Below are positions 1 through 8,835 of a stretch of 64,000 nucleotides of DNA, in pieces (the stretch's first letter is position 1; every line of letters starts with the position of its first letter). This stretch comes from Streptococcus lutetiensis (lineage in GTDB: Bacteria > Bacillota > Bacilli > Lactobacillales > Streptococcaceae). The notes beneath the pieces were generated by a model. The model did not search any database. It was given only the letters and a program-made list of their open reading frames with translations, and was not told the DNA's origin. Position numbers and translations under genes: made by a program. The stretch covers positions 868,001 through 932,000 of the forward strand of contig NZ_LS483403.1 in NCBI RefSeq assembly GCF_900475675.1. The letters are read 5' to 3'.

Positions 1-825
1 GGCAGCAATGGCAGCTTTCACTTCTTCGATCGGAGCAACTTTTTTTGTTTCGATGTAAACTGCTTCAGAGTGTGAGAAAAGAACTGGCACACGAACACAT
101 GTTGCTGAAACTGAAAGGTCTGGTTCTGCCATGATTTTCTTAGTTTCGTTTGTCATTTTCATTTCTTCGTAAGTATAGTCATTATCTGTGAAGACATCGA
201 TTTGTGCAAGAGCGTTAAATGCGATTGGGAAGTGTTTTTTATCACCACCACATGGCAAGATGTCAGCGTGAACGTCTTTTGGTTCAAGACCATCATTAAC
301 AACTTCTTTGATTTCACGAAGTGTTTCATTGATTGCTGATTGACCAGCACCAGATACGGCTTGATAAGTAGAGACGATGATACGACTCAAGCCCCATTTT
401 TGACGAACGGGTTCCAAAGCAACCATCATTTGGATTGTTGAACAGTTTGGACAAGCAATGATACCATTGTGAGCATCTAAAGCGTGAGCATTGACTTCAG
501 GTACAACAAGTGGCACATCTGGATTTTGACGGAAATAAGATGTGTTATCGACAACAACTGCTCCTGCTTTAACAGCGTAAGGAGCGAATTTCGCAGAAAC
601 AGAACCACCTGCAGAGAAAAGAGCAATATCAACGCCTTCAAATGAATCTTCAGTTGTTAATTCAACAGTAACATCTTGTCCCTTATACTTCAAAACTTTC
701 CCAGCAGAACGTGAAGATGACAAAAGACGTACTTTGTCAATAGGGAGTGTTGATTGTTCTAATTGTTGAATCATGCGAGTTCCAACGGCACCTGTGGCAC
801 CAATGACAGCGACTGTATAGCCCAT
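1..825 (-). CDS. asd: aspartate-semialdehyde dehydrogenase (3' end outside window)
   Basis: The first 275 codons are present and the gene runs off the left edge. The enzyme reduces aspartyl phosphate to aspartate semialdehyde with NADPH, the branch point to lysine/diaminopimelate, threonine and methionine. The N-terminus has the nucleotide-binding motif [10 protein letters not shown]. Further on, CPNCSTIQ carries the active-site Cys. The ATG at 825 follows an AGAGG-type ribosome site (CCAGGAAGAGGTATTGAA). A structured RNA with its own terminator lies directly upstream on the same strand, and a TATAAT box (RC near 890) could start a separate asd transcript. No frameshift or stop is seen. Family assignment is secure. 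Confidence 0.96.
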   Translation of the reverse strand, partial: MGYTVAVIGATGAVGTRMIQQLEQSTLPIDKVRLLSSSRSAGKVLKYKGQDVTVELTTEDSFEGVDIALFSAGGSVSAKFAPYAVKAGAVVVDNTSYFRQNPDVPLVVPEVNAHALDAHNGIIACPNCSTIQMMVALEPVRQKWGLSRIIVSTYQAVSGAGQSAINETLREIKEVVNDGLEPKDVHADILPCGGDKKHFPIAFNALAQIDVFTDNDYTYEEMKMTNETKKIMAEPDLSVSATCVRVPVLFSHSEAVYIETKKVAPIEEVKAAIAA

Positions 826-899
826 TTCAATACCTCTTCCTGGAAAATAGTGTACTATTCTCAATTTTCTAAAAATTTATAGTAGCTACATTATACAAC

Positions 900-944
900 T
901 TTTTAACTCAAAAGAAAAGTCTGAATTTTATTTTGAGTTAAAAA
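900..944. repeat. 14-bp inverted repeat between asd RNA terminator and asd
   Basis: TTTTTAACTCAAAA (900-913) and its exact reverse complement (931-944) are separated by 17 nt. The repeat covers the region just upstream of a TATAAT-like box for asd on the minus strand. It could be an operator, or a hairpin formed in read-through transcripts from the asd RNA. The arms are AT-rich, so a purely structural role is possible. Confidence 0.6.
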
Positions 945-960
945 TATTTTGACAACAAAA

Positions 961-1124
961 AAATCCCCACCGAATTTGGTAGGGATATGAGGCATTCAAA
1001 ACTGAATGTGGCAAAAAGGTTCACACAGATTGCCAAAGTCCGCTCCTGCGTTTCTGGTCGAACTAGAATGACCTCCTCTTGCGCAAATAAACTCTCAAAT
1101 CGAGTTAATTCGGCTCATCGCATG
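961..1124 (-). ncRNA. asd RNA motif (structured RNA upstream of asd)
   Basis: A roughly 165-nt non-coding transcript is predicted on the minus strand. It starts just after a good promoter (TTGCAA, 16 bp, TATACT) and ends at a G/C hairpin followed by a U-run (ATCCCcACC/GGTaGGGAT, about 963-985). Internal structure includes ACTCGATTTGAGAGT near the 5' end and GCATTCAaaacTGAATGT before the terminator. Position, size, the lactic-acid-bacterial host and its place directly upstream of asd match the known asd RNA motif of Streptococcus. I recognise it by context and architecture, not by covariance search. It may act as a free small RNA or as a cis leader; its function is not known to me. Confidence 0.75.
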
Positions 1125-1129
1125 TTCCT

Positions 1130-1157
1130 AGTATACCATAGAAGGTAAGATTTGCAA
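1130..1157 (-). promoter_or_regulatory. promoter of the asd RNA
   Basis: On the minus strand, -35 TTGCAA (1152-1157) and -10 TATACT (1130-1135) are separated by 16 bp. Initiation is expected near 1124. Confidence 0.8.
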
Positions 1158-1168
1158 GTACTTTGTTT

Positions 1169-2767
1169 CTACATCAACGGTGCGATGGTTTTGACCAGTA
1201 ATCCAATGATTTTTTCATGGGTTGGTCGACTATCAAGCGTCTCTTGAGTGACGCGTTTACTTTTTCGCATGGTTTGAATGCAATCATCGTAAATATCACG
1301 AATAGCATCAACTTTATACATATAAGTTGCACATTCAAAATGGTGATACAAACTACGATAGTCAAGGTTAATCGTTCCGACTACTGCTTTACTGTCATCG
1401 CTGATAAAGACTTTAGCATGGACAAATCCTGGTGTGTAGAGATAGATTTTAACACCTGAGCACATGAGTTTGCTAAAGTAAGTTTTTGCCAGCATATAAG
1501 GAATTTTTTTATCTGGAATTCCAGGCATGATAATTTGCACATCTACACCACGTTCCGCGGCAAAACAAAGCGCATGCTCCATTTCGCTATCAAGAATAAG
1601 ATAAGGTGTCATGATGTAGACGTATTCTCTGGCGTGGTTAAGAATATCAATATAAACATTCTCACCAATTTTATCGGTATCAAGTGGCGAATCACCATAT
1701 GGAATAACATAACCATTTGCTTTTCGTTTTTTATCATGCTTAGCAAGGTAGGGTTTGACAACCATTTGTCTTTCGGTGATTGACCACATTTGTAAGAACA
1801 GTACTAAGAAACTGTCAACTGCCTCACCCTCAAGCATCAGAGCGGAGTCTTTCCAATGACCAAAACGATTGATTTTATTGATGTACTCGTCAGCTAAGTT
1901 CACTCCGCCGGTAAAACCTACTTTACCATCAATTACAATGATTTTTCGGTGATCACGGTAATTGTAATAAGTTGAGATAAAAGGCGAAATCGGTGAAAAT
2001 GCTTTGGCTTTAATACCAATTTTTTCCAAACGTTGTGTGTAGTCAAAAGATAAGGTTGAAAATTCAATCATGCCATCGTAGAGGACACGAACTTCCACCC
2101 CTTCTCTGACTTTTTGTTCTAAGATTCGAAGAATTTCACCCCACATCTTACCTTCAGCAATGATGAAAAATTCCATGAAAATATAATCTTCAGCCTTAAG
2201 CAATTGTTTCTTAAGTTCTTCGAAAAACTCTTCTCCCGTTGGGAAATAGGTCACTTCGGTATTTTGATAAGCTGGAAAGTCACCGTGACTACGGTCAAAA
2301 TACTGAACCAGGTGATAAGTCGTCGATGTATTACTTTTCAAAACTCTCAATGTTTCCAAATTATCTTGCAAATATTGGCTGCTAGCATCAACCAAATGGT
2401 TCATTCGAAGTTTGAGACCGCGATACCCCCAATCAAGTTTGGTGTAAATGAGGAAAAGCGACCCTAACAAAGGTGCAATCATTACCAGAATTAGCCAAGT
2501 CACACGTGATAGAGCGTCCATTTCACTGTTTACAAGATATAATACAGTTGCAATGGCAAGAGCACGTTCAATTATAACGACCCAAATACGATAGTGATCT
2601 ACCCAAACAAATGATGCAATGATGAACAAAAGTTGCAAAATTAACAGGATAGAAATGACAGTTGTCCGACTAAAAATTCCTCGAAGAAAACTACGTCGGC
2701 TTTTATCTAATAAGCGTAATGCTTTGATTTTATTAGTGTTTTTATTGTCGATAATCATAACCTCCAC
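1169..2767 (-). CDS. cls: cardiolipin synthase
   Basis: Membrane phospholipase-D superfamily enzyme that condenses two phosphatidylglycerols into cardiolipin. It has 532 residues from the GTG at 2767. Hydrophobic segments lie at about residues 36-56, 62-80 and 88-108. Two catalytic HKD motifs follow, HRKIIVID (His273) and HAKVFISD (His450), as expected for a complete Cls. The start is uncertain. GTG at 2767 has only a weak ribosome site, and the next ATG (2758, three codons in) has GGAGG only two bases upstream. The gene is monocistronic, between fhs and the asd RNA promoter, and ends only a few bases from that promoter. Confidence 0.95.
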   Translation of the reverse strand: MEVMIIDNKNTNKIKALRLLDKSRRSFLRGIFSRTTVISILLILQLLFIIASFVWVDHYRIWVVIIERALAIATVLYLVNSEMDALSRVTWLILVMIAPLLGSLFLIYTKLDWGYRGLKLRMNHLVDASSQYLQDNLETLRVLKSNTSTTYHLVQYFDRSHGDFPAYQNTEVTYFPTGEEFFEELKKQLLKAEDYIFMEFFIIAEGKMWGEILRILEQKVREGVEVRVLYDGMIEFSTLSFDYTQRLEKIGIKAKAFSPISPFISTYYNYRDHRKIIVIDGKVGFTGGVNLADEYINKINRFGHWKDSALMLEGEAVDSFLVLFLQMWSITERQMVVKPYLAKHDKKRKANGYVIPYGDSPLDTDKIGENVYIDILNHAREYVYIMTPYLILDSEMEHALCFAAERGVDVQIIMPGIPDKKIPYMLAKTYFSKLMCSGVKIYLYTPGFVHAKVFISDDSKAVVGTINLDYRSLYHHFECATYMYKVDAIRDIYDDCIQTMRKSKRVTQETLDSRPTHEKIIGLLVKTIAPLM

Positions 2768-2873
2768 ATCATTTTTTCTTCATTTACTTCTATTATACCA
2801 TACTTTACTGGCTGCTTTTTTCTGGAAAATAGAAAAAGTCGGCAAAAGCCGACTTGTTATTGACAAGATTATT

Positions 2874-4544
2874 TTAGAACAATCCGATAGCTGTTCCATC
2901 TTCTGCAACGTCCATATTAAGTGCTGCTGGTTTTTTAGGAAGTCCTGGCATTGTCATCACATCACTTGTCAAAGCAACGATGAATCCAGCACCAGTTTTT
3001 GGAACAAATTCACGAATTGTAATATCAAAGCCTTCTGGTGCTCCAAGAAGTGTTGGATTATCAGAAAAGCTATATTGTGTTTTAGCCATACATACTGGCA
3101 ATTTATCCCAACCAAATTGAGCAAATTGTTTCAATTGGTTTTTAGCTTTTTTACCGAAGATAATTTTGTTACCACCGTAGATTTCAGTAACGATTTTAGT
3201 GACTTTTTCTTCAAGTGAATCGTCATCAGAGTAAAGACGTTTGTAGTTGGCATTGCCATTTTCAACGGCATTAACAACGGCTTTAGCAAGGTCCACCCCA
3301 CCGTCAGCACCATTTGCCCAAACACTTGCAAGTTCAACTGGTACATTGATTTCAGCACAAAGTTCTTTAAGGGCAGCAATTTCAGCTTCTGTGTCCGCTA
3401 CAAATTCATTAATGGCAATAACTGCTGGAACACCAAATTTACGGACGTTTTCAACGTGACGTTTAAGGTTAGCAAATCCAGCACGAACAGCTTCGACATT
3501 TTCTTCACCAAGATCTGTCTTAGCTACGCCACCATGCATTTTAAGGGCACGAATTGTGGCAACGATAACCACGGCATCTGGTGTTGTTGGAAGGTTTGGT
3601 GTTTTAATATCGAGGAATTTTTCAGCGCCAAGGTCAGCACCAAAACCAGCTTCTGTAATTGTGTAATCTGCTAAGTGAAGAGCTGTTGTTGTTGCAAGGA
3701 CAGAGTTACAACCGTGTGCGATATTGGCAAATGGACCACCGTGAACGAAAGCTGGTGTTCCATAGATAGTTTGAACAAGGTTTGGCTTAATAGCGTCTTT
3801 AAGGATAAGTGTCAAAGCACCTTCTACTTTAAGGTCACGCACGTAAACTGGTGTTCGGTCGTAACGGTAAGCAACAACGATATTTGCCAAACGTTCTTTC
3901 AAGTCTTTAATATCTGTTGCCAAGCACAAGATTGCCATGATTTCTGAAGCAACTGTGATATCAAAGCCATCTTCACGAGGAATACCATTAACTGGGCTAC
4001 CAAGACCAACAGTGACATGACGAAGAGAGCGGTCATTAAGGTCAACGACACGTTTCCAAATGATACGGCGTTGGTCGATACCGAGTTCGTTTCCTTGGTG
4101 CATGTGGTTATCGATAATTGCTGAAAGGGCATTATTTGCTGTTGTGATAGCATGCATATCACCTGTGAAGTGAAGGTTGATATCTTCCATAGGAAGAACT
4201 TGAGCATAACCACCACCTGCGGCACCACCTTTAATCCCCATAACAGGACCAAGTGATGGTTCACGAAGAGCAAGCATTGTTTTTTTGCCGATTTTATTCA
4301 ACGCATCAGCAAGACCGATAGACATTGTTGATTTACCTTCACCAGCTGGTGTAGGGTTGATGGCTGTGACGAGGACAAGTTTACCAGGTTTGTTTTCTTG
4401 AACAGATTTGATTTTATCAAAAGATAATTTTGCTTTGTATTTACCATAAAGTTCAATATCATCAAATGTGATACCAACTTTTTCAACAACTTCTGTAATT
4501 GGTTTAAGTTCAACGCTTTGTGCAATTTCGATATCTGATTTCAC
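2874..4544 (-). CDS. fhs: formate-tetrahydrofolate ligase
   Basis: ATP-dependent enzyme that makes 10-formyl-THF from formate and THF, feeding purine and formyl-methionyl-tRNA synthesis. Its 556 residues equal the usual family length. The ATP-binding loop TPAGEGKST lies near residue 70, and GGAAGGG, typical of the family, lies near residue 108. Translation starts at GTG (4544), preceded by AGGAGAG. A TATAAT with extended TG (RC 4583-4588) and two PurR-box-like sites lie upstream, consistent with control together with purine genes. It is a single gene with a long intergenic region on its 5' side. Confidence 0.97.
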   Translation of the reverse strand: MKSDIEIAQSVELKPITEVVEKVGITFDDIELYGKYKAKLSFDKIKSVQENKPGKLVLVTAINPTPAGEGKSTMSIGLADALNKIGKKTMLALREPSLGPVMGIKGGAAGGGYAQVLPMEDINLHFTGDMHAITTANNALSAIIDNHMHQGNELGIDQRRIIWKRVVDLNDRSLRHVTVGLGSPVNGIPREDGFDITVASEIMAILCLATDIKDLKERLANIVVAYRYDRTPVYVRDLKVEGALTLILKDAIKPNLVQTIYGTPAFVHGGPFANIAHGCNSVLATTTALHLADYTITEAGFGADLGAEKFLDIKTPNLPTTPDAVVIVATIRALKMHGGVAKTDLGEENVEAVRAGFANLKRHVENVRKFGVPAVIAINEFVADTEAEIAALKELCAEINVPVELASVWANGADGGVDLAKAVVNAVENGNANYKRLYSDDDSLEEKVTKIVTEIYGGNKIIFGKKAKNQLKQFAQFGWDKLPVCMAKTQYSFSDNPTLLGAPEGFDITIREFVPKTGAGFIVALTSDVMTMPGLPKKPAALNMDVAEDGTAIGLF

Positions 4545-4632
4545 GGGGACTCTCCTCTGATATTTTTTTGATCGATAAAAACATTATAACACACTTTTTC
4601 AAAAACGCACGATATTTATTTAAATAATTATT

Positions 4633-4645
4633 AACGTTCGTTTTT
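4633..4645 (-). promoter_or_regulatory. PurR-box-like site 1 upstream of fhs
   Basis: On the minus strand the sequence is AAAAACGAACGTT, close to the lactic-acid-bacterial PurBox AWWWCCGAACWWT (two differences). It lies about 45-60 bp upstream of the fhs -10 box. PurR activates purine genes in this group; assignment here is by motif only. Confidence 0.6.
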
Positions 4646-4810
4646 TATCGTTGCAAAACAACTTTTTTTATTAATTGTTATAGTTATTTACTATAACAAA
4701 GAACATTTCCAGAATCATTGCAACAGAGGAATTCATCCAACTTTGTTTCTTTTGAAAACCATTCAAATCAATTCTTTCATCCTTCAAACTTCTCAAAGGA
4801 AAAGGTTGTT

Positions 4811-4823
4811 AATGTTCGTTTTT
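4811..4823 (-). promoter_or_regulatory. PurR-box-like site 2 between fhs and coaB
   Basis: On the minus strand, AAAAACGAACATT has one difference from AWWWCCGAACWWT. It lies 178 bp from site 1 in the same orientation. The 367-bp fhs/coaB gap otherwise holds only AT-rich sequence and the two divergent promoters. Confidence 0.6.
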
Positions 4824-4876
4824 AGGTAAATATTTGAAAAAATAGGCACTTACTAAAACAAAAGCATGTCAAACAA

Positions 4877-4905
4877 TTTACGAAAAAAATGTTTTTGTGT
4901 AAAAT
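4877..4905 (+). promoter_or_regulatory. coaB promoter, probably giving a leaderless mRNA
   Basis: TTTACG (4877-4882), 17 bp, TAAAAT (4900-4905). The coaB ATG begins at 4912, just where transcription should start. Confidence 0.7.
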
Positions 4906-4911
4906 AAGGCT

Positions 4912-5598
4912 ATGAAAATTTTAATTACATCCGGTGGAACAACCGAAAAAATAGATTCTGTTCGTGGCATTACAAATCATGCCACAGGATCATTAGGAAA
5001 ATATATTGCAGAAGCGTTTTTAGAAAAAGGAAATCACGTCACTTTGGTTACCACTAAAGAAGCTGTTAAGCCAGCAGACCATCCGCTACTAACAGTACAT
5101 ACTATTACGAATGTTGATAGTTTGCTAAAAACACTTGAACCACTTGTCAAAACGCATGACGTCTTTATTCATAGCATGGCGGTATCTGACTACACACCTG
5201 TTTATATGACAGATCTTAATGAAGTTGAACAGTCCGAACACGTTTCGGATTTGCTAAATCGTCAAAATACGGAATCTAAGATTTCTTCTAAGGAAGAATA
5301 CCAAATGCTTTTTATGAAGAAAACACCAAAAGTGATTTCTTTAGTGAAAAGCTGGAATCCTGATATCTGCTTAATTGGTTTTAAATTATTGGTTAATGTT
5401 AGCAAAGAAGAGCTTTTTGCTGTTGCGCGTGAGAGTTTACAAAAAAATAAAGCACGCTATATTCTCGCCAATGATTTAACAGAGATTAAGGAAGAGCAGC
5501 ACCATGCTTATTTGCTAGATGAATCTCATGTCTATGAAGCAAACACAAAAAAAGCTATTGCAAACTTGATTTTTGAAAGGGTGACAAACCATGACTAA
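4912..5598 (+). CDS. coaB: phosphopantothenate-cysteine ligase
   Basis: Second step of CoA synthesis: couples 4'-phosphopantothenate to cysteine using a nucleotide triphosphate. It has 228 residues, the size of the separate CoaB found in streptococci rather than the fused CoaBC of most bacteria. The N-terminus carries the Rossmann-like motif ITSGGTTEKID, then the NHATGSLG segment typical of the family. Only AAGG, two bases from the ATG, resembles a ribosome site; the promoter spacing suggests leaderless translation. It overlaps coaC by 8 bp, so the two are co-translated. Confidence 0.94.
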   Translation: MKILITSGGTTEKIDSVRGITNHATGSLGKYIAEAFLEKGNHVTLVTTKEAVKPADHPLLTVHTITNVDSLLKTLEPLVKTHDVFIHSMAVSDYTPVYMTDLNEVEQSEHVSDLLNRQNTESKISSKEEYQMLFMKKTPKVISLVKSWNPDICLIGFKLLVNVSKEELFAVARESLQKNKARYILANDLTEIKEEQHHAYLLDESHVYEANTKKAIANLIFERVTNHD

Positions 5599-6130
5599 AC
5601 GTATTTTATTAGCTGTTTCTGGGAGCATTTCTGCCTACAAAGCAGCTAATTTAACTAATCAATTAACCAAACTTGGCTATGATGTTCATGTTTTAATGAC
5701 AAAGGCTGCTACTGATTTTATTACACCACTAACACTTCAGGTTTTGTCAAAAAATGCTGTTCATCTTGATGTCATGACTGAAGAGAATCCAAAAAGTGTT
5801 AATCATATTGAATTGGCTAAAAAAGCTGATTTATTTGTTCTTGCCCCTGCTTCTGCTAATACTTTAGCAAAATTAGCGAACGGCTTAGCTGATAATATGG
5901 TCACAGCTATTGCTCTTGCTTTGCCTGCTGAAACACCTAAATTAATTGCGCCAGCTATGAACACAAAAATGTATGAAAATCCCTTAACGCAGCGCAATTT
6001 AGCAACTTTGAAAGAAGTTGGTTATGAAGAAATTGAACCTCGTTCAAGCCTTTTAGCGTGTGGCGATATCGGTTGTGGGGCGCTTGCAGAACTTGACACA
6101 ATTATCGAACGTATCGAAAAAAGTCTATAA
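5591..6130 (+). CDS. coaC: phosphopantothenoylcysteine decarboxylase
   Basis: FMN-dependent flavoprotein that decarboxylates phosphopantothenoylcysteine to 4'-phosphopantetheine. Its 179 residues match stand-alone CoaC. Motifs include GSISAYKA at the N-terminus (flavin site), the active-site His in VNHIELAKKADL, the substrate-binding PAMNTKMY, and Cys in LLACGDIGCGAL. It follows coaB with an 8-bp overlap and a GAAAGGGTG ribosome site inside coaB. The pantothenate transporter gene comes next from its own promoter. Confidence 0.95.
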   Translation: MTKRILLAVSGSISAYKAANLTNQLTKLGYDVHVLMTKAATDFITPLTLQVLSKNAVHLDVMTEENPKSVNHIELAKKADLFVLAPASANTLAKLANGLADNMVTAIALALPAETPKLIAPAMNTKMYENPLTQRNLATLKEVGYEEIEPRSSLLACGDIGCGALAELDTIIERIEKSL

Positions 6131-6139
6131 ATTTCACTC

Positions 6140-6195
6140 TTGTCAAGACACCTATAAATTTGTATAATGTATTGGGCTTTTGAAAGAGAAGCCCA
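6140..6195 (+). promoter_or_regulatory. promoter and 5' hairpin of the ECF S-component gene
   Basis: TTGTCA (6140-6145), 17 bp, TATAAT (6163-6168). A stem TGGGCTT/AAGCCCA (6173-6195) sits right at the predicted 5' end. With no U-run it is more likely an mRNA-stabilising stem than a terminator. Confidence 0.75.
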
Positions 6196-6219
6196 AAAAG
6201 TCATCTCTTAGGAGGAGTT

Positions 6220-6792
6220 ATGAAAAACAATAAAGCAGCAAGCAATATTGCCACAGTTGCAATTTTCTTTGCTATCATGCTTGTTATTAATTTTTTAACA
6301 AGTCTTGTCTTTAACCTTTGGCCTGTGCCAATCAAGCCAACACTTATTCACGTACCAGTAATCATTGCATCAATTGTTTACGGACCACGAATCGGTGCAA
6401 CACTTGGCGCTTTAATGGGAGTTATCAGTGTGACAGTAAACACTTTAACTCTTCTACCAACAAGTTACCTCTTCTCTCCATTTGTTGAAAATGGTAACCT
6501 TTCTTCATTAATTATTGCTATGGTGCCACGTATTTTAATTGGCATTACACCTTATTTTGTTTACAAATGGTTTCATAATAAGTTTGGTATCGTCATTGCT
6601 GGTGCTATTGGTTCTATGACAAATACAATTTTTGTTTTAGGTGGTATTTTCTTCCTCTTTGCAAATGTTTATAGTGGGGATATTAAAGCACTTCTTGCTG
6701 TAGTCTTTGGTACAAATGCAATTGCAGAAATGATTATTTCAGCAATTTTAACACTTGCAATTGTTCCAAAATTACAGAAAATCAGAGCATAA
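6220..6792 (+). CDS. panT: ECF transporter S component, probably for pantothenate
   Basis: Membrane substrate-binding subunit of an energy-coupling-factor importer, which would share a general EcfA/A'/T module encoded elsewhere. It has 190 residues with about six hydrophobic segments. The N-terminal membrane segment is followed by WPVPIKPTLIHVPVIIAS, a P-x-K-P/IH pattern typical of this S-component family. Substrate is inferred from position after coaBC; in streptococci and other Firmicutes such genes import pantothenate. Start: ATG with AGGAGG 6 bp upstream. Family is sure, substrate moderately so. Confidence 0.8.
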   Translation: MKNNKAASNIATVAIFFAIMLVINFLTSLVFNLWPVPIKPTLIHVPVIIASIVYGPRIGATLGALMGVISVTVNTLTLLPTSYLFSPFVENGNLSSLIIAMVPRILIGITPYFVYKWFHNKFGIVIAGAIGSMTNTIFVLGGIFFLFANVYSGDIKALLAVVFGTNAIAEMIISAILTLAIVPKLQKIRA

Positions 6793-6800
6793 ATAATGAA

Positions 6801-6827
6801 AATCACGGGAAAACCGTGGTTTTTTTA
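6801..6827 (+). terminator. Rho-independent terminator after panT
   Basis: Stem CACGG/CCGTG with a GAAAA loop, followed by seven T. Confidence 0.8.
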
Positions 6828-6864
6828 GTCACATCAAGTTAAAAAATTGGTTAATTTTTACCTT

Positions 6865-6880
6865 ACACAAACGTTTGCGT
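6865..6880. promoter_or_regulatory. LacI-family (MalR-like) operator upstream of pgm
   Basis: ACACAAACGTTTGCGT contains the perfect palindrome CAAACGTTTG (6868-6877). It differs at one position from ACGCAAACGTTTGCGT, the operator recalled for pneumococcal MalR. It lies about 90 bp upstream of the pgm -10. Binding by MalR or a related LacI-type regulator is inferred. Confidence 0.55.
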
Positions 6881-6966
6881 AACTCAACGTAAGTACCCCA
6901 AAAGATTGATTTAACAATATTTTCACTAAAATTAAATTTTTACTAGCTAAATGATTTACAAAGTGG

Positions 6967-6985
6967 TATAATGAAAGCGTTTATA
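6967..6985 (+). promoter_or_regulatory. pgm -10 box overlapped by a cre-like site
   Basis: TATAAT at 6967-6972 runs into TGAAAGCGTTTATA (6972-6985), which matches cre TGWAANCGNTNWCA at 13 of 14 positions. CcpA bound here would block the promoter. The -35 is weak. Confidence 0.55.
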
Positions 6986-7009
6986 AGAACATACAAAGGA
7001 GTTCCATTA

Positions 7010-8725
7010 ATGACTTACACTGAAAACTATCAAAAATGGCTCGATTTTGCGGGGCTTCCCGACTATCTCCGTGAAGAATTGTTAGCCATGGACGAAAAGA
7101 CAAAAGAAGATGCTTTCTACACAAACCTTGAGTTTGGTACAGCAGGTATGCGTGGGGTTATCGGCGCTGGTACTAACCGTATCAACGTTTACGTTGTTCG
7201 CCAAGCTACTGAAGGTCTTGCAAAACTTATCGAAACAAAAGGTGAAGATGTTAAAAAACGTGGTGTTGCTATCGCCTACGACTCACGTCACTTCTCACCT
7301 GAGTTTGCATTCGAGTCAGCTCAAGTTTTAGCAAAACATGGCATTAAAGCATATGTTTTCGAATCACTTCGCCCAACTCCAGAATTGTCATTTGCTGTAC
7401 GTCACCTTGGTACTTTTGCAGGTATCATGGTTACTGCAAGTCACAACCCTGCTCCATTTAACGGATACAAAGTTTATGGTGAAGATGGTGGACAAATGCC
7501 ACCTGCTGATGCTGATGCCTTGACTGACTTCATTCGTGCTATCGATGATCCGTTTGCTATCGAATTAGCTGATCTTGAAGAAAGCAAAGCTTCTGGTCTT
7601 ATTGAAGTTATTGGTGAAAATGTCGATGCTGAATACCTTAAAGAAGTTAAAGACGTTAACATCAACCAAAAATTGATTGATGAATACGGAAAAGACATGA
7701 AGATCGTCTACACTCCACTTCACGGTACTGGTGAAATGCTTGCTCGTCGCGCTCTTGCACAAGCTGGTTTCGAATCTGTACAAGTTGTTGAAGCTCAAGC
7801 TGTTCCCGACCCTGACTTCTCAACTGTAAAATCTCCAAACCCAGAAAACCAAGAAGCATTTGCTCTTGCTGAAGAACTTGGACGCAAAGTTGATGCCGAC
7901 GTTCTTGTTGCAACTGACCCAGATGCTGACCGTCTTGGTGTTGAAATTCGTCAAGCTGACGGTTCATATCGCAACCTTTCTGGTAACCAAATCGGTGCTA
8001 TCATTGCCAAATACATTCTTGAAGCACATAAAACAGCTGGAACTCTTCCAGAAAACGCTGCTTTGGCAAAATCAATTGTGTCAACTGAATTAGTAACTAA
8101 AATTGCTGAAAGCTACGGCGCTAAAATGTTTAACGTCTTGACTGGTTTCAAATTCATCGCAGAAAAAATTCAAGAATTTGAAGAAAAACACAACCACACT
8201 TACATGTTCGGTTTCGAAGAAAGCTTCGGTTACCTTATCAAACCATTCGTACGTGATAAAGATGCCGTTCAAGCCGTTCTTATCGTAGCTGAAATTGCTG
8301 CTTACTACCGTTCACGTGGTTTAACACTTGCTGATGGTATCGAAGAAATCTACAAAGAATACGGATACTTCGCAGAAAAAACTATCTCAGTAACACTTAG
8401 CGGTGTTGATGGTGCTGCAGAAATTAAGAAAATCATGGATAAATTCCGTGACAACGCTCCAGTTCAATTCAACTCAACTGATGTTATTAAAACTGAAGAC
8501 TTTTTAGCACAAACAGCTACTAGCGCTGCTGGCGTTGAAAAATTGACAACTCCACCAAGCAACGTATTGAAATACACACTTGCTGATGATTCTTGGATTG
8601 CTGTTCGCCCTTCAGGTACAGAACCAAAAATCAAATTCTACTTCGCAACAGTTGGCAACGACTTAACTGATGCTGAAGCTAAAATTGCTAACATCGAAAA
8701 AGAAATTAACGCTTTTGTTAAATAA
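7010..8725 (+). CDS. pgm: alpha-phosphoglucomutase
   Basis: Interconverts glucose-1-phosphate and glucose-6-phosphate, linking glycolysis to UDP-glucose, cell-wall and capsule sugars and to maltose/galactose use. With the start at 7010 it has 571 residues, the usual size of the Firmicute enzyme. An upstream in-frame ATG (6971) lies in the -10 box and cannot be used; ATG 7010 has AAAGGAG 9 bp upstream. Visible motifs: GTAGMRG, the phosphoserine loop TASHNPAPFNGYK, the metal-binding loop DPDADR, the sugar-binding GFEESFGY and the phosphate-binding RPSGTEPK. Codon use is strongly biased, as in highly expressed genes. Confidence 0.97.
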   Translation: MTYTENYQKWLDFAGLPDYLREELLAMDEKTKEDAFYTNLEFGTAGMRGVIGAGTNRINVYVVRQATEGLAKLIETKGEDVKKRGVAIAYDSRHFSPEFAFESAQVLAKHGIKAYVFESLRPTPELSFAVRHLGTFAGIMVTASHNPAPFNGYKVYGEDGGQMPPADADALTDFIRAIDDPFAIELADLEESKASGLIEVIGENVDAEYLKEVKDVNINQKLIDEYGKDMKIVYTPLHGTGEMLARRALAQAGFESVQVVEAQAVPDPDFSTVKSPNPENQEAFALAEELGRKVDADVLVATDPDADRLGVEIRQADGSYRNLSGNQIGAIIAKYILEAHKTAGTLPENAALAKSIVSTELVTKIAESYGAKMFNVLTGFKFIAEKIQEFEEKHNHTYMFGFEESFGYLIKPFVRDKDAVQAVLIVAEIAAYYRSRGLTLADGIEEIYKEYGYFAEKTISVTLSGVDGAAEIKKIMDKFRDNAPVQFNSTDVIKTEDFLAQTATSAAGVEKLTTPPSNVLKYTLADDSWIAVRPSGTEPKIKFYFATVGNDLTDAEAKIANIEKEINAFVK

Positions 8726-8753
8726 TCTTAAAAATAATCTTAATTAGATATTT

Positions 8754-8787
8754 TAAAACTCCTTCTATTTCAGAAGGAGTTTTTTTA
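8754..8787 (+). terminator. terminator of pgm
   Basis: Stem AAACTCCTTCT/AGAAGGAGTTT with loop ATTTC, followed by a T-run. Confidence 0.85.
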
Positions 8788-8835
8788 CGCATATTAGATT
8801 AGATTCTTTAATATAAAAAGGTAAATTATCGGTAG

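Noticed and set aside
961..1124. Lysine (L-box) riboswitch or T-box before asd
   Set aside because: L-box signature and T-box specifier/antiterminator sequences are absent; the RNA ends in its own terminator and fits the asd motif better.
2619..3218. 199-codon plus-strand reading frame
   Set aside because: Runs antisense to cls and fhs with Cys/Trp-rich composition; a by-product of the strong codon bias on the other strand.
6173..6195. Terminator between coaC and panT
   Set aside because: The hairpin has no U-run and lies downstream of a strong promoter at the 5' end of the panT transcript.
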